Source: Alphaproteobacteria bacterium
Lineage (GTDB): Bacteria; Pseudomonadota; Alphaproteobacteria; Rhodobacterales; Rhodobacteraceae
DNA length: 57,951 bases
Assembly: GCA_030425145.1 (NCBI GenBank)
Contig: JAUHVK010000028.1
Span: 1-57,951 of the forward strand
Reading direction: 5' to 3'
Position numbers and translations under genes: made by a program. This document shows positions 16,988 through 25,783 of this stretch, piece by piece. The first letter of the stretch is position 1. Each line of letters begins with the position of its first letter. A model generated the notes under the pieces. That model ran no database searches. It was not told the origin of the DNA and worked only from the letters and a program-made list of their open reading frames with translations.

Positions 16988-17475
16988 TGGCTGAGCAACT
17001 CAATTCTCTCGAAGAGCTGAACACCGCCGCAGGCCTCGAAGCTGCGCCGGAAGTGGTCGAAACCCCGCGTGAGCCGCAGCGCGATGCGCTCGGTCGCTCC
17101 TATGCGACAGGCAAACGGAAAGACGCAGTCGCACGCGTTTGGATCAAGCCGGGCTCCGGCAAGGTCAACGTGAACGGCAAGGAAATGAACGCCTACTTCG
17201 CGCGTCCGGTTCTGCAGATGATCCTGCGCCAGCCGTTCGAAGTGGCCGGCGTTGCCGACCAGTTCGACGTCATGGCCACCGTCAAGGGCGGCGGCCTGTC
17301 CGGTCAGGCCGGTGCGGTCAAGCACGGCATTTCCAAGGCGCTGCAGCTTTTCGATCCGTCGCTGCGCTCCGCACTCAAAGCCGCAGGCTTCCTCACCCGC
17401 GACAGCCGCGTGGTGGAACGTAAGAAGTTCGGTAAGCGAAAGGCGCGCCGGAGCTTCCAGTTCTCCAAGCGTTAA
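16987..17475 (+). CDS. rpsI: 30S ribosomal protein S9
   Basis: This 162-residue protein has an alphaproteobacterial N-terminal extension of about 35 residues before the conserved [15 protein letters not shown]. It ends with the basic tail [17 protein letters not shown] that reaches the P-site tRNA. Its start codon overlaps the rplM stop. A textbook terminator follows. Confidence 0.98.
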   Translation: MAEQLNSLEELNTAAGLEAAPEVVETPREPQRDALGRSYATGKRKDAVARVWIKPGSGKVNVNGKEMNAYFARPVLQMILRQPFEVAGVADQFDVMATVKGGGLSGQAGAVKHGISKALQLFDPSLRSALKAAGFLTRDSRVVERKKFGKRKARRSFQFSKR

Positions 17476-17497
17476 TCAACGCTTCCAGAATATCGAA

Positions 17498-17525
17498 AAG
17501 GCCGCCTTTCGGGGCGGCCTTTTTG
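17498..17525 (+). terminator. Intrinsic terminator of rplM-rpsI
   Basis: AAGGCCGCC pairs with GGGCGGCCTT around TTTC, ending in a T-run (TTTTTG). It starts about 23 bases after the rpsI stop. Confidence 0.92.
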
Positions 17526-17584
17526 TTTGTTCAGTCTTGTCTGGAAATGCCGGGCATGTTGCCCGGCAAATGTTTGACACTGGA

Positions 17585-18613
17585 TCAGAGCGACCGGGCT
17601 TCGCGGAACGACAGCAGACGGCGCGAGCCTTCGTCCCAGAGATGCAGGCGTGCGTTGGCAAAGCTTTCGCGGATCGTCATCCGGTTGTGATCGGCAAGGC
17701 TCTCATGATCGCGCACCACTTCCGGTAGCCGGTAGAACGGGATGCGACTGTAGAGGTGGTGAACATGGTGGATGCCGATATTGCCGCTGAGCCACTGCAG
17801 CACCTTGGGCAGCACATAATAAGAGCTGCCATGCAGCGCCGCATCATGCAGTTGCCAGGACTCATCTTCGTCCCATGAGGTCGTCTCGAACTGATGTTGC
17901 ACGTAGAACAGCCAGACACCCGCCGTTGCCGCCAGAAGAGTGGACGGCAGGAAGATCAGCAGGATCGGCATCAACCCTCCGAAAAAGAGGATCAGTAGAA
18001 GCCCAGTCAGAATGGCAGCGTTGGTGCCCATTGCGCTGGCCCAGTAGCGGACGCTGGACATCAACCCCAGCGGAATGCGGTTCTGCAGCAGGAACAGGTA
18101 TCCCGGCCCCAGACCGAACAGGATGATCGGGTGACGGTACAGCCGATACATCAACTTATTCCAGCCCGAGAGCACATTGTACTCAGCCACGGTCATGGTG
18201 TGTACGTCACCGATCCCGCGGCGTTCGAGATTCCCGTGCGTGCTGTGATGGATCGAGTGTGTGCGCCGCCAGACGTCATACGGCGTCAGTGTCAGAACGC
18301 CCAGAACGCGCCCGAGCCAATCGCTAAGCGCGCGGTTGTTGTAGAACGACCCATGCCCGCAGTCATGCTGGATGATGAACAGCCGCAGCAAGAAGGCAGC
18401 GTTCACGCAGGAGAGAGCGAATGTCAGCCAATAGCTGACGCCAAGCGCCCACCATGCGGCGGCCCAAAGCGCCACAAACGGGCCAAGCGTCGCGGCCAAT
18501 TCAAGTGAGCTCCGCAGGGCATCCGGTTCGCGATATTTGGCGAGTACCTTAACCCAATCTTTGGCGGCGGTCGGGGCGGGCGTCTGCCCGGAATTCATGG
18601 TCTGCTCGGACAT
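17585..18613 (-). CDS. Membrane fatty acid desaturase
   Basis: This 342-residue integral membrane di-iron desaturase has three histidine boxes: HDCGH (83-87), HSIHH (119-123) and HHVHH (282-286). Four or more hydrophobic helices lie between them. The box spacing and the QHQFETTSW segment resemble omega-6/delta-12-type acyl-lipid desaturases, but position specificity cannot be assigned from sequence. It would modify membrane lipid fluidity. I chose ATG 18613 (AGCAGG upstream), since the longer open frame adds a basic, unconserved stretch. Confidence 0.9.
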   Translation of the reverse strand: MSEQTMNSGQTPAPTAAKDWVKVLAKYREPDALRSSLELAATLGPFVALWAAAWWALGVSYWLTFALSCVNAAFLLRLFIIQHDCGHGSFYNNRALSDWLGRVLGVLTLTPYDVWRRTHSIHHSTHGNLERRGIGDVHTMTVAEYNVLSGWNKLMYRLYRHPIILFGLGPGYLFLLQNRIPLGLMSSVRYWASAMGTNAAILTGLLLILFFGGLMPILLIFLPSTLLAATAGVWLFYVQHQFETTSWDEDESWQLHDAALHGSSYYVLPKVLQWLSGNIGIHHVHHLYSRIPFYRLPEVVRDHESLADHNRMTIRESFANARLHLWDEGSRRLLSFREARSL

Positions 18614-18715
18614 GTGCCTGCTTTTATTGGTTGCGTCGCGGCGTTTTACCCGATGCGATGCGGTCCGCCTACAATTCTTCGCATGCAATGTGTCATCCGA
18701 GGCATTTTGCCACTG

Positions 18716-19207
18716 TCATCCGAGGTCAGCATCTTTGTGCGGAGCTTGCGGAGTAAAGCCGCAGCGTTCGGGTTTGATGTCGATGAGCGGCGTTTTATCG
18801 AGGCAATCCAAGCCTTTGACGATCAGCGTCGCGCCCTCTTGCCGGATCAAACGGACACAGGACAAACCAATCGGGTTTGGCCGCACCGGCGACCGCAGGG
18901 CAAAGGTTCCAGTGGTTTTCCCGTCGCCTTTGGGGCTTTGCAGGACAAGATCTCGGCGGGACTCATGCAACCAATACAGCACGTCGAGATACTCGTATTT
19001 CGTGATCCCCTTCAAAGCGGGTTCCCATTCCGGCCGCAGTTCCAGACGGCAGTCCGGACCGTCCAGTTTGCCCTGCCTGGGGCACTGATCGCGCGTGATG
19101 AACGGTGTGCGGATCACTCCGATAAAACGCAGTTCGGCATCGAAGGATTTCAGTGCGTCGACCGAGATTTCTCCATCCCGCAGTTCCGTTTCGCCTGTTC
19201 CTGTCAT
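18716..19207 (-). CDS. trmO: tRNA m6t6A37 methyltransferase TrmO
   Basis: This 163-residue TrmO/TsaA (UPF0066) protein N6-methylates t6A at position 37 of tRNA-Thr, using S-adenosylmethionine in an unusual beta-barrel fold. The signatures FIGVIRTPF, the DVLYWLHESRRDLV region and ALRSPVRPNPIGLS match the family. Three ATGs are in tandem; the third (19207) has GAGGAG at the best distance. It is divergent from the HTH/PBP regulator. Confidence 0.92.
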   Translation of the reverse strand: MTGTGETELRDGEISVDALKSFDAELRFIGVIRTPFITRDQCPRQGKLDGPDCRLELRPEWEPALKGITKYEYLDVLYWLHESRRDLVLQSPKGDGKTTGTFALRSPVRPNPIGLSCVRLIRQEGATLIVKGLDCLDKTPLIDIKPERCGFTPQAPHKDADLG

Positions 19208-19330
19208 CATCATACTCCTCGGCCCGTATCGTCAGAATGCAAAGTTTGAACCGAATGGCCAGCACCAACCGTCGCGACACACATCGCGCGTCTTGCCGCC
19301 GGGCAGAGTGTCATACATAGTCGCGACGCT

Positions 19331-20224
19331 ATGACGAACACTGACACATCCTCTGCCGAACGCTATCTGACTGTACCGGAATTGGCCGCGCTGCTGCGGA
19401 TCAAGGAGCGTAAGGTTTATGACCTGGCGGCGACTGGAGCGGTGCCGTGTTCCAAGGTGACGGGCAAACTGTTGTTTCCTGAACAGGCGGTGAGGCGCTG
19501 GCTGGAGCGAGGGCAGTCGGGTTCGGCGCAACCACACGCGCCCCGCCCGACCGTCTTTCTTGGCAGCCATGATCCATTACTCGACTGGGCGCTGAGGCAA
19601 TCGGAATGTGGAATTCCCACGTATTTCGACGGATCGCAGGACGGGCTGGACCGATTTGTCGCCCGCGAAGGGATTGCTGCAGCGCTGCACATGTTCGATG
19701 CGGCGTCGGGATCATGGAATGTACCGGCCGTCGATGCAGCGCTGTCCGGCACGGCCACTGTCCTGCTGGGATTTGCAAAGCGCACGCGGGGCCTGGTGGT
19801 GAAACCGGGCATGGCGTCGGAAATCTCGGGCTTGGCAGACCTGTCGGGGCGCACGATGACGCCAAGACAGGTGGGCGCTGGAACCCAGACGCTGTTCGAT
19901 CACCTTCTGCGCGAAGCGGACATCCTGCCCGAAACTATACGGATGCGGCCTGTCGCACGCAGTGAGGCGGACGCGGTGCTGGACGTGGCCACAGGAACGG
20001 CAGACGCGACCTTCGGCCTTGAAGCGCTGGCGGCCCAACATAATCTGGGTTTTGTGACCTTGATCGAAGAGCATTTCGATCTGGTGGTCAGTCGCCGCGC
20101 CTATTTTGCCCCGCCGATGCAACGTTTCATGGCCTTTTTGTCGTCCCGCGAATTTGCGGCCCATGCAGCGGCCCTGAAAGGCTATGATGTCTCTGTCGCG
20201 GGAACCGTCCGTTGGAACGGATGA
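19331..20224 (+). CDS. Excisionase-type HTH fused to a periplasmic-binding-protein-like domain (one-component regulator)
   Basis: This 297-residue cytoplasmic protein has an N-terminal HTH_17/MerR-like excisionase domain (about 12-60; YLTVPELAALLRIKERKVYDLAATGAVPCSK). A type II solute-binding-like domain (about 72-290) follows, with no signal peptide. The second part resembles molybdate/tungstate-binding PBP-like domains attached to HTHs (FDGSQDGLDRFVAREGIAAALHMFDA, MTPRQVGAGTQTLFDHLL). I infer a small-molecule-sensing transcription factor; the ligand is unknown and no transporter gene is adjacent. Confidence 0.8.
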   Translation: MTNTDTSSAERYLTVPELAALLRIKERKVYDLAATGAVPCSKVTGKLLFPEQAVRRWLERGQSGSAQPHAPRPTVFLGSHDPLLDWALRQSECGIPTYFDGSQDGLDRFVAREGIAAALHMFDAASGSWNVPAVDAALSGTATVLLGFAKRTRGLVVKPGMASEISGLADLSGRTMTPRQVGAGTQTLFDHLLREADILPETIRMRPVARSEADAVLDVATGTADATFGLEALAAQHNLGFVTLIEEHFDLVVSRRAYFAPPMQRFMAFLSSREFAAHAAALKGYDVSVAGTVRWNG

Positions 20225-20300
20225 CACACGAAACCGCTGCGCTAGTGGTAGACGCTGGCGCGCGCGCGGCTTAGGTTTGGCGACAACCAAGGATGCCTGA

Positions 20301-22049
20301 ATGACCGATGCTACCCCCTATCAGGTGCTTGCTCGCAAGTATCGCCCGGAAACCTTTGCCGACCTCGTGGGTCAGGAGGCGATGGTCCGCACGCTGAAAA
20401 ACGCGTTCGAGGCAGACCGCATTGCGCAAGCCTTCGTGATGACCGGCATTCGCGGCATCGGCAAAACGACAACCGCGCGGATCATCGCCAAAGGCCTGAA
20501 TTGCGTTGGACCGGATGGAAATGGCGGGCCGACAACCGATCCCTGTGGCCAGTGTGAACATTGCGTGGCGATCATGGAAGGTCGTCATGTCGATGTGATG
20601 GAGATGGACGCGGCATCGCGCACCGGTGTGGGCGACATCCGCGAGATCATTGACAGCGTGCACTACCGGGCGGCCTCGGCGCGCTACAAGATCTACATCA
20701 TCGACGAAGTTCACATGCTGTCGACAAGTGCGTTCAACGCGCTGTTGAAGACGCTTGAAGAACCGCCCGCGCATGTGAAGTTCATCTTCGCGACAACCGA
20801 GATCCGAAAGGTGCCGGTTACGGTCCTGTCGCGGTGCCAGCGGTTTGATCTTCGGCGGATCGAGCCGGAAATGATGATCGCGCTGTTGCGCAAGATCGCG
20901 ACGCGTGAAAACGCGGAGATCACCGACGACGCTCTGGCGCTGATCACCCGCGCGGCCGAAGGCTCTGCGCGCGATGCGACCTCGCTATTGGATCAGGCAA
21001 TCAGCCATGGCGCGGGGGAAACCACTGCGGAGCAGGTCCGCGCGATGCTCGGGCTGGCCGATCGCGGTCGGGTGCTCGATCTGTTCGACATGGTGATGAA
21101 AGGCGATGCTGCGGCGGCACTGACCGAACTGAGCGCTCAATACGCCGATGGTGCCGACCCGATGGCCGTGCTGCGTGATCTGGCCGAAATCACGCATTGG
21201 ATTTCCGTGGTCAAGATCACACCCGAAGCCGCCGAAGACCCGACGATCAGCCCGGACGAACGCCAGCGTGGTCAGGATTTCGCTAATGCGCTTGGGATGC
21301 GACCACTGACACGTCTGTGGCAGATGCTGCTCAAGGCACTGGATGAGGTGGCACAGGCTCCGAATGCGATGATGGCCGCCGAGATGGCGATCATCCGCAT
21401 GACCCATGTCTCGGAATTGCCAAGCCCCGAAGACTTGGTGAAGCGGTTGCAGGACAGCCCTACGCCGCCGACGCAACCGGGTGGCGGCATGTCAACTGGC
21501 GCTGCGACGCACACACAGGCGATGGGCGCCCCTGCCCCGACCCATTCGCCGTCCTCAGGTCCGCACGCGTCATATGGTGGTGCGGCGGTTGCGATTGCCG
21601 CCGATCAGGCGCTGTCGCGGTACCCCACCTTTGACCATGTGATCGAGCTGATCCGCGCCAACCGCGACGTGAAATTGCTTGTCGAGGTCGAGGGCTGCCT
21701 GCGTCTGGCCGCCTATCAGCCGGGGCGGATCGAATTTACCCCAACGGACAATGCGCCATCCGATCTGGCCCAACGGCTTGGCAGCGCGTTGCAGCGATGG
21801 ACCGGCAACCGCTGGGGCGTGACGCTGGTGAATGGATCGGACGCCCCTACGATCATAGAAACGCGGGATGCCGCAGAGCTTGCAATCAAAGCCGAGGCGG
21901 CGGAGCATCCGCTGGTAAAGGCGGTGCTGGAGGCCTTCCCCGGCGCTGTGATCGAAGAAGTCCGCACACCGGATCAACTGGCTGCCGTGGCCGAAGCCGA
22001 AGCCCTACCCGAAGTGGAAGACGAATGGGACCCGTTCGAGGAGGACTGA
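20301..22049 (+). CDS. dnaX: DNA polymerase III subunit tau (DnaX)
   Basis: This 582-residue clamp-loader ATPase drives beta-clamp loading and couples the core polymerases. It has Walker A in TGIRGIGKTT (48-57), zinc cysteines around 67-90 (including CGQCEHC), the IIDEVHMLS Walker B and the SRCQRFDLR sensor region. A Pro/Gly/Ala-rich linker near 390-430 leads to the tau-specific C-terminus, ending EWDPFEED. I see no slippery A-run suggesting a programmed gamma frameshift. AAGGAT precedes the ATG. It heads the dnaX-orf-ybaB-recR operon. Confidence 0.97.
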   Translation: MTDATPYQVLARKYRPETFADLVGQEAMVRTLKNAFEADRIAQAFVMTGIRGIGKTTTARIIAKGLNCVGPDGNGGPTTDPCGQCEHCVAIMEGRHVDVMEMDAASRTGVGDIREIIDSVHYRAASARYKIYIIDEVHMLSTSAFNALLKTLEEPPAHVKFIFATTEIRKVPVTVLSRCQRFDLRRIEPEMMIALLRKIATRENAEITDDALALITRAAEGSARDATSLLDQAISHGAGETTAEQVRAMLGLADRGRVLDLFDMVMKGDAAAALTELSAQYADGADPMAVLRDLAEITHWISVVKITPEAAEDPTISPDERQRGQDFANALGMRPLTRLWQMLLKALDEVAQAPNAMMAAEMAIIRMTHVSELPSPEDLVKRLQDSPTPPTQPGGGMSTGAATHTQAMGAPAPTHSPSSGPHASYGGAAVAIAADQALSRYPTFDHVIELIRANRDVKLLVEVEGCLRLAAYQPGRIEFTPTDNAPSDLAQRLGSALQRWTGNRWGVTLVNGSDAPTIIETRDAAELAIKAEAAEHPLVKAVLEAFPGAVIEEVRTPDQLAAVAEAEALPEVEDEWDPFEED

Positions 22050-22408
22050 TCCTGTCGTTGCTTCCGGGTTCTGCATTCGCGCAATCATGCGCCATGCAGC
22101 GACCCGGTTGGGACGGCACACCGGTCAGTGCAGTTCAGGAAGCAACGTTCCTGGCGGCTTCGCCAGCATCCTTGTTGTTGATGCTCGGCACGGCGGCGGC
22201 TTTCCGGTTCAAAAGCCAGTGGGGCGCGCTGGCCGTGGTTATGGGCTGGACCGCGTTTGTCACCTTCCTGACGATGCTTGCGCCAGCCCCTCGGAAACTC
22301 GCGATGGCGGAAGGTTGCATCGGGTCCCCCGCCTTGTTCATTGGGGTCATCGCTGCGATATGTGTGGGGATGATTTTTTACACCGCGCCGCCACTCAAGG
22401 GGCGCTGA
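22025..22408 (+). CDS. Small membrane protein overlapping the end of dnaX
   Basis: This 127-residue protein starts at ATG 22025, 25 bases inside dnaX and in another frame. The N-terminus GLILSLLPGSAFAQS looks like a short signal peptide. At least two strong hydrophobic helices follow (about 45-62 and 67-85), plus a third near 100-118. It ends 15 bases before ybaB, so it is part of the same operon. I do not recognise the family; it may be a Rhodobacteraceae-specific membrane protein carried with the dnaX-recR block. Confidence 0.7.
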   Translation: MGPVRGGLILSLLPGSAFAQSCAMQRPGWDGTPVSAVQEATFLAASPASLLLMLGTAAAFRFKSQWGALAVVMGWTAFVTFLTMLAPAPRKLAMAEGCIGSPALFIGVIAAICVGMIFYTAPPLKGR

Positions 22409-22423
22409 TCTACGGAGAGACAC

Positions 22424-22768
22424 ATGTTCAAGGGTTTGGGCCAGATGGGCGACATGGCCAAGATGATGAAGGCTGCGCAGGAAATGCAGGGCAAGATGGC
22501 CCAGATGCAGGAAGACCTGGCATCTTTGACAGTCACCGGCGAAAGCGGGGCTGGTCTGGTCAAGGCCACTGCGACCGCGAAGGGCGAATTGACCGCACTG
22601 GACATCGACCCGTCGATCTTCAACGGCGACGACAAGGAAGTTGTCGAAGACCTGATCCTCGCCGCCATCAAGGACGCCCAGCAAAAGGCACAGGACAAGG
22701 CGCAGGAAGAGATGTCCAAGCTGACGGAAGGCTTGGGTTTGCCCGCTGGCATGAAGCTGCCGTTCTGA
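22424..22768 (+). CDS. YbaB/EbfC nucleoid-associated protein
   Basis: This 114-residue protein opens with a Met- and Gly-rich segment ([22 protein letters not shown]) typical of Yba[22 protein letters not shown] supplies the beta-hairpin and [15 protein letters not shown] the C-terminus. It binds DNA as a tweezer-shaped dimer. GGAGAGAC precedes the ATG. The dnaX-ybaB-recR order is conserved across bacteria. Confidence 0.95.
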   Translation: MFKGLGQMGDMAKMMKAAQEMQGKMAQMQEDLASLTVTGESGAGLVKATATAKGELTALDIDPSIFNGDDKEVVEDLILAAIKDAQQKAQDKAQEEMSKLTEGLGLPAGMKLPF

Positions 22769-22790
22769 GCAAAGAGCAGACAACAGTCTG

Positions 22791-23384
22791 ATGCGGGACG
22801 GCGGCGACATCGAAGCGCTGATCGCGATGATGGCGCGTCTACCGGGGCTTGGCCCCCGGTCGGCGCGTCGTGCCGTTCTACATATCATCCGCAAACGCGG
22901 GTTGCTTCTAGCGCCCTTGGCCGAATTGATGACCCGTGTGGCGCGGGATGCTCGTGAGTGCCTGAACTGCGGCAACATCGGTACGCAGGACATCTGCGAT
23001 ATTTGCCAAGACAACCAGCGCAACAACGGGCTGCTCTGCGTCGTCGAAGACGTCTCGGACCTCTGGGCGATGGAACGGTCGGGCGTCTTTAAAGGCCGCT
23101 ATCACGTTCTGGGCGGTACGCTGTCCGCTCTGGATCAGGTTGGGCCAGAGGAGCTCCGCATCCCGAAACTGTCGGCGCGGGTCGAGAGTGAAGAGATCAC
23201 CGAGGTGATTTTGGCGCTCAACGCCACGATCGACGGGCAGACAACCGCACATTACATCGCGGACCAGCTTGAAGGCCGCGTGACATTGACCTCGCTCGCG
23301 CAGGGTGTGCCGATTGGGGGCGAGCTGGATTACCTCGACGAAGGCACGATCACTGCCGCATTGAACGCGCGCAAACCGATCTGA
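22791..23384 (+). CDS. recR: Recombination mediator RecR
   Basis: This 197-residue protein acts with RecF/RecO to load RecA onto gapped DNA. It shows the N-terminal helix-hairpin-helix ([19 protein letters not shown]), the zinc finger [16 protein letters not shown], the Toprim domain starting [20 protein letters not shown], and the C-terminal Walker-B-like [19 protein letters not shown]. It is complete and in the usual position after ybaB. Confidence 0.97.
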   Translation: MRDGGDIEALIAMMARLPGLGPRSARRAVLHIIRKRGLLLAPLAELMTRVARDARECLNCGNIGTQDICDICQDNQRNNGLLCVVEDVSDLWAMERSGVFKGRYHVLGGTLSALDQVGPEELRIPKLSARVESEEITEVILALNATIDGQTTAHYIADQLEGRVTLTSLAQGVPIGGELDYLDEGTITAALNARKPI

Positions 23385-23481
23385 GCGACGCGCTGTCATC
23401 GCCATCAATCCGTCATTTCAAACCTGAACAGGCTTGGTGCAAACAACACCCGCGGCTAACCTGCAGGCAAAGGAGTGCGCC

Positions 23482-24096
23482 ATGAGAGTTGTCCTGCCTC
23501 TTGCCTTGTTGCTGCCGTGCCTTCCCGCTACCGCTCAGGAAGGACCGTCTTTCGATTGCAGCAAGGCTGCAAGTTCCGCCGAAGAACTGATCTGCGCCGA
23601 TGCCGAACTGGCCAAGCTGGACCGCCTCCTGACCGACCGGTTTGCCGAAGCGTTGGCCGTAGCTGGCAGTTTGGATGCAGGCGCGGAAACGGCCGTTGCC
23701 GACCTTCGCGCCTACCAGCGGGGCTGAATCGGCGGGCGCGACGAGTGTTGGAAGGCGGACGACCTGCGCACCTGCGTTGAACTGGCTTATCTGACCCGTG
23801 AAGGTGAATTGGTGGCCTATTGGAGGCTCGACAAGGCAACCACCACCGCATTCTGGACCTGTGACGGTAATCCCGCAAACGAAGTGGTGACGATGTTCTT
23901 CGAAACGACGCTCCCCAGCGTTCGGATCGAACGCGGAGACAGAGTCTCGACTGCCTCATTGAGCCCGACAGGCTCCGGCGCCCGCTATGACGGGGATTTC
24001 GGGCAATTCATCTGGATAAAGGGCGATGAGGCCACCTATCGCGACCCCGATCCGGATGGCGCTACTTATACCTGCGTTCTTGCCACATCGAATTGA
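23482..24096 (+). pseudogene. LprI/DUF1311 plus MliC-like secreted lysozyme-inhibitor-type gene with an internal TGA
   Basis: The frame starts at ATG 23482 with AAGGAG upstream and encodes a signal peptide (cleavage near ATAQ) and a DUF1311/LprI-like segment with the usual cysteines. It reads into TGA at 23725-23727 after DLRAYQRG, then continues in the same frame for 123 codons. That continuation opens IGGRDECWKADD, where relatives have Trp before the Ile. It ends with an MliC-type C-type-lysozyme inhibitor half (FWTCDGNPA ... ATYTC). A TGG-to-TGA change explains it. The truncated 81-residue product is unlikely to be functional. Confidence 0.8.
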
Positions 24097-24179
24097 AGTT
24101 CTTGGTTTCTCGCCCGTGGTCCAGCTCCGATCGTTACGGCGTGCCGAAGGACTTTCAGTAACCTCAGCCGAAAATAAAA

Positions 24180-24209
24180 AAACCCGGCACCGCGAAGCGG
24201 GCCGGGTTT
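24180..24209 (-). terminator. Intrinsic terminator of trcR
   Basis: AAACCCGGC and GCCGGGTTT pair (24180-24188 and 24201-24209). On the minus strand the stem runs into TTTTTTTATTTT, giving a strong terminator 25 bases after the trcR stop. Confidence 0.9.
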
Positions 24210-24233
24210 AAAAGACGTCACCGATAAATCGGC

Positions 24234-25004
24234 TTAGCGACGAAACTCGCCGTCTTCATCCTCATCTTCATCATCATTTGTGCCGTCGGGCAGATTGAAG
24301 AAGCTGTCCGCATCGGCATAGTCATCACGGCGTTCTTCCTCGTCATTGTCCGACGAGGAGCCGCTCAGGCTGAAGGTCTCAAGCCCTTCGATCGCGCTCG
24401 GGAGACGCGGTTCCGCGTCCATCTCGAGGCTCTGCTCGGTCGATACGAGCTTGCGGCGCTCGTCGTCGGTCATGACCGCTTCCTGCTTTTTCGCAGCCTT
24501 GGCCACAGCAGCGTCCAGTTCGGACTGCTTGCAGAGGCCCAGCGCGACCGGGTCGATCGGCTGGATGTTGTTGATGTTCCAGTGGGTGCGCTCGCGGATC
24601 GCCTGAATGGTCGGCTTTGTGGTGCCGACAAGCTTAGAAATCTGACCGTCGCTCAGTTCCGGGTGGAACTTCACCAGCCAAAGGATCGAAGCCGGACGGT
24701 CCTGACGCTTGGACAGCGGAGTATAGCGCGGGCCACGACGCTTTTCTTCGCCTTGCGCTGCGGCATAGACCTTGAGCTTGAGCTTGTGCATCGGGTTCGC
24801 TTCACCCTTCTCGATTTCTTCAGGCTCAAGCTGATTGTTGGCGATCGGATCGAAGCCCTTCACGCCGGCGGCCACATCGCCATCAGCGATGCCCTGTACC
24901 TCAAGCTCATGCATGCCGGTGAAGTCGGCGATCTGCTTGAAGGATAGTGTTGTGTTATCCACCAGCCAGACAGCGGTGGCTTTTGCCATAATCGGTTTGC
25001 CCAT
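24234..25004 (-). CDS. DUF1013 family protein (TrcR-type cell-cycle regulator)
   Basis: This 256-residue protein is conserved throughout alphaproteobacteria. The N-terminus MAKATAVWLVDNTTLSFKQIADFTGMHELEVQGIADG is a helix-turn-helix-like segment and is repeated in style by FHPELSDGQISKLVGTTKPTIQAIRERTHWN near the middle. The C-terminal 60 residues are very acidic and low-complexity (runs of DDEDEDEDGE). Pfam now names DUF1013 TrcR, transcriptional cell cycle regulator. I chose ATG 25004 (AAGGAG upstream). The long open frame beyond it is non-coding. Confidence 0.9.
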   Translation of the reverse strand: MGKPIMAKATAVWLVDNTTLSFKQIADFTGMHELEVQGIADGDVAAGVKGFDPIANNQLEPEEIEKGEANPMHKLKLKVYAAAQGEEKRRGPRYTPLSKRQDRPASILWLVKFHPELSDGQISKLVGTTKPTIQAIRERTHWNINNIQPIDPVALGLCKQSELDAAVAKAAKKQEAVMTDDERRKLVSTEQSLEMDAEPRLPSAIEGLETFSLSGSSSDNDEEERRDDYADADSFFNLPDGTNDDEDEDEDGEFRR

Positions 25005-25138
25005 CTCGCGTCTCCTTACGCAAAGCTTCTTCCCTCTCCCGGAGGGGTCCGGGAGGTCCCAGACCGGCTGGGACGGGTTTCCATTGTCAGGGAACTTGGC
25101 GGCCTTATAGTCGCGTGAGGGCAAAGAGGAAAGAGCAA

Positions 25139-25777
25139 ATGCGGGTTTTGGTTTTGGTCCTGACCGGGCTGATCGCGGCGACATCAGCGTCGGCGAAAGG
25201 CGAGCGGACCGGTATATTCGACTATTATGTGCTTTCGCTCAGTTGGTCGCCGACATGGTGCGCCATCGAAGGTGATGCCCGCCGATCGCCACAATGCGAC
25301 GCCGAAGAGGATTTCGGCTGGGTGCTGCACGGGCTCTGGCCTCAGTACAATCGTGGTTGGCCGTCTTTCTGCCCGACGGTCGAGCGCAACCCATCGCGGT
25401 CGATGACCAATGACATGGCGGACATCATGGGCACCTCGGGTCTTGCATGGCACCAATGGAACAAACACGGCGTCTGCACGGGTCTGTCCGCGCCGCAATA
25501 CTATGACCTCTCCCGCCAAGCCTTCGATGCCATTGTTCGGCCGCCGGTCTTCCGCCAATTGGAAAAGGCTGTACGGCTTCCGGCGAAGGTTGTTGAAGAA
25601 GCGTTCCTCAAGGCCAATCCACAGCTTGAACCGGACATGATTACCATCACCTGCAAGAATGGCCGTATTCAGGAGGCGCGGATTTGCCTGTCCAAATCGC
25701 TGGAACCCGTACCCTGCGGGCGTGATGTCGTCCGCGATTGCTCGGCCACCGACGCCTTGCTCGAACCGATCCGCTGA
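25139..25777 (+). CDS. Ribonuclease T2 family secreted RNase
   Basis: This 212-residue protein has a signal peptide (about 1-19). The two catalytic sequences of the family are clear: CAS I VLHGLWPQ (62-69, His64) and CAS II WHQWNKHGVC (104-113, with His105 and His110). Several cysteines could form disulfides. It degrades RNA in the periplasm or outside the cell, probably for nutrient scavenging. GAGGAAAG precedes ATG 25139; the ATG-like start 24 bases upstream is less well placed. It diverges from trcR. Confidence 0.93.
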   Translation: MRVLVLVLTGLIAATSASAKGERTGIFDYYVLSLSWSPTWCAIEGDARRSPQCDAEEDFGWVLHGLWPQYNRGWPSFCPTVERNPSRSMTNDMADIMGTSGLAWHQWNKHGVCTGLSAPQYYDLSRQAFDAIVRPPVFRQLEKAVRLPAKVVEEAFLKANPQLEPDMITITCKNGRIQEARICLSKSLEPVPCGRDVVRDCSATDALLEPIR

Positions 25778-25783
25778 CGCGGC

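Noticed and set aside
20225-20300. A 4.5S/SRP RNA gene upstream of dnaX
   Set aside because: The gap is only 76 bases and lacks the GGAA/GNAR hairpin core.
20301-22049. Programmed frameshift producing a gamma subunit from dnaX
   Set aside because: I saw no A-rich slippery heptamer followed by a stem in the expected region near the middle of the gene.
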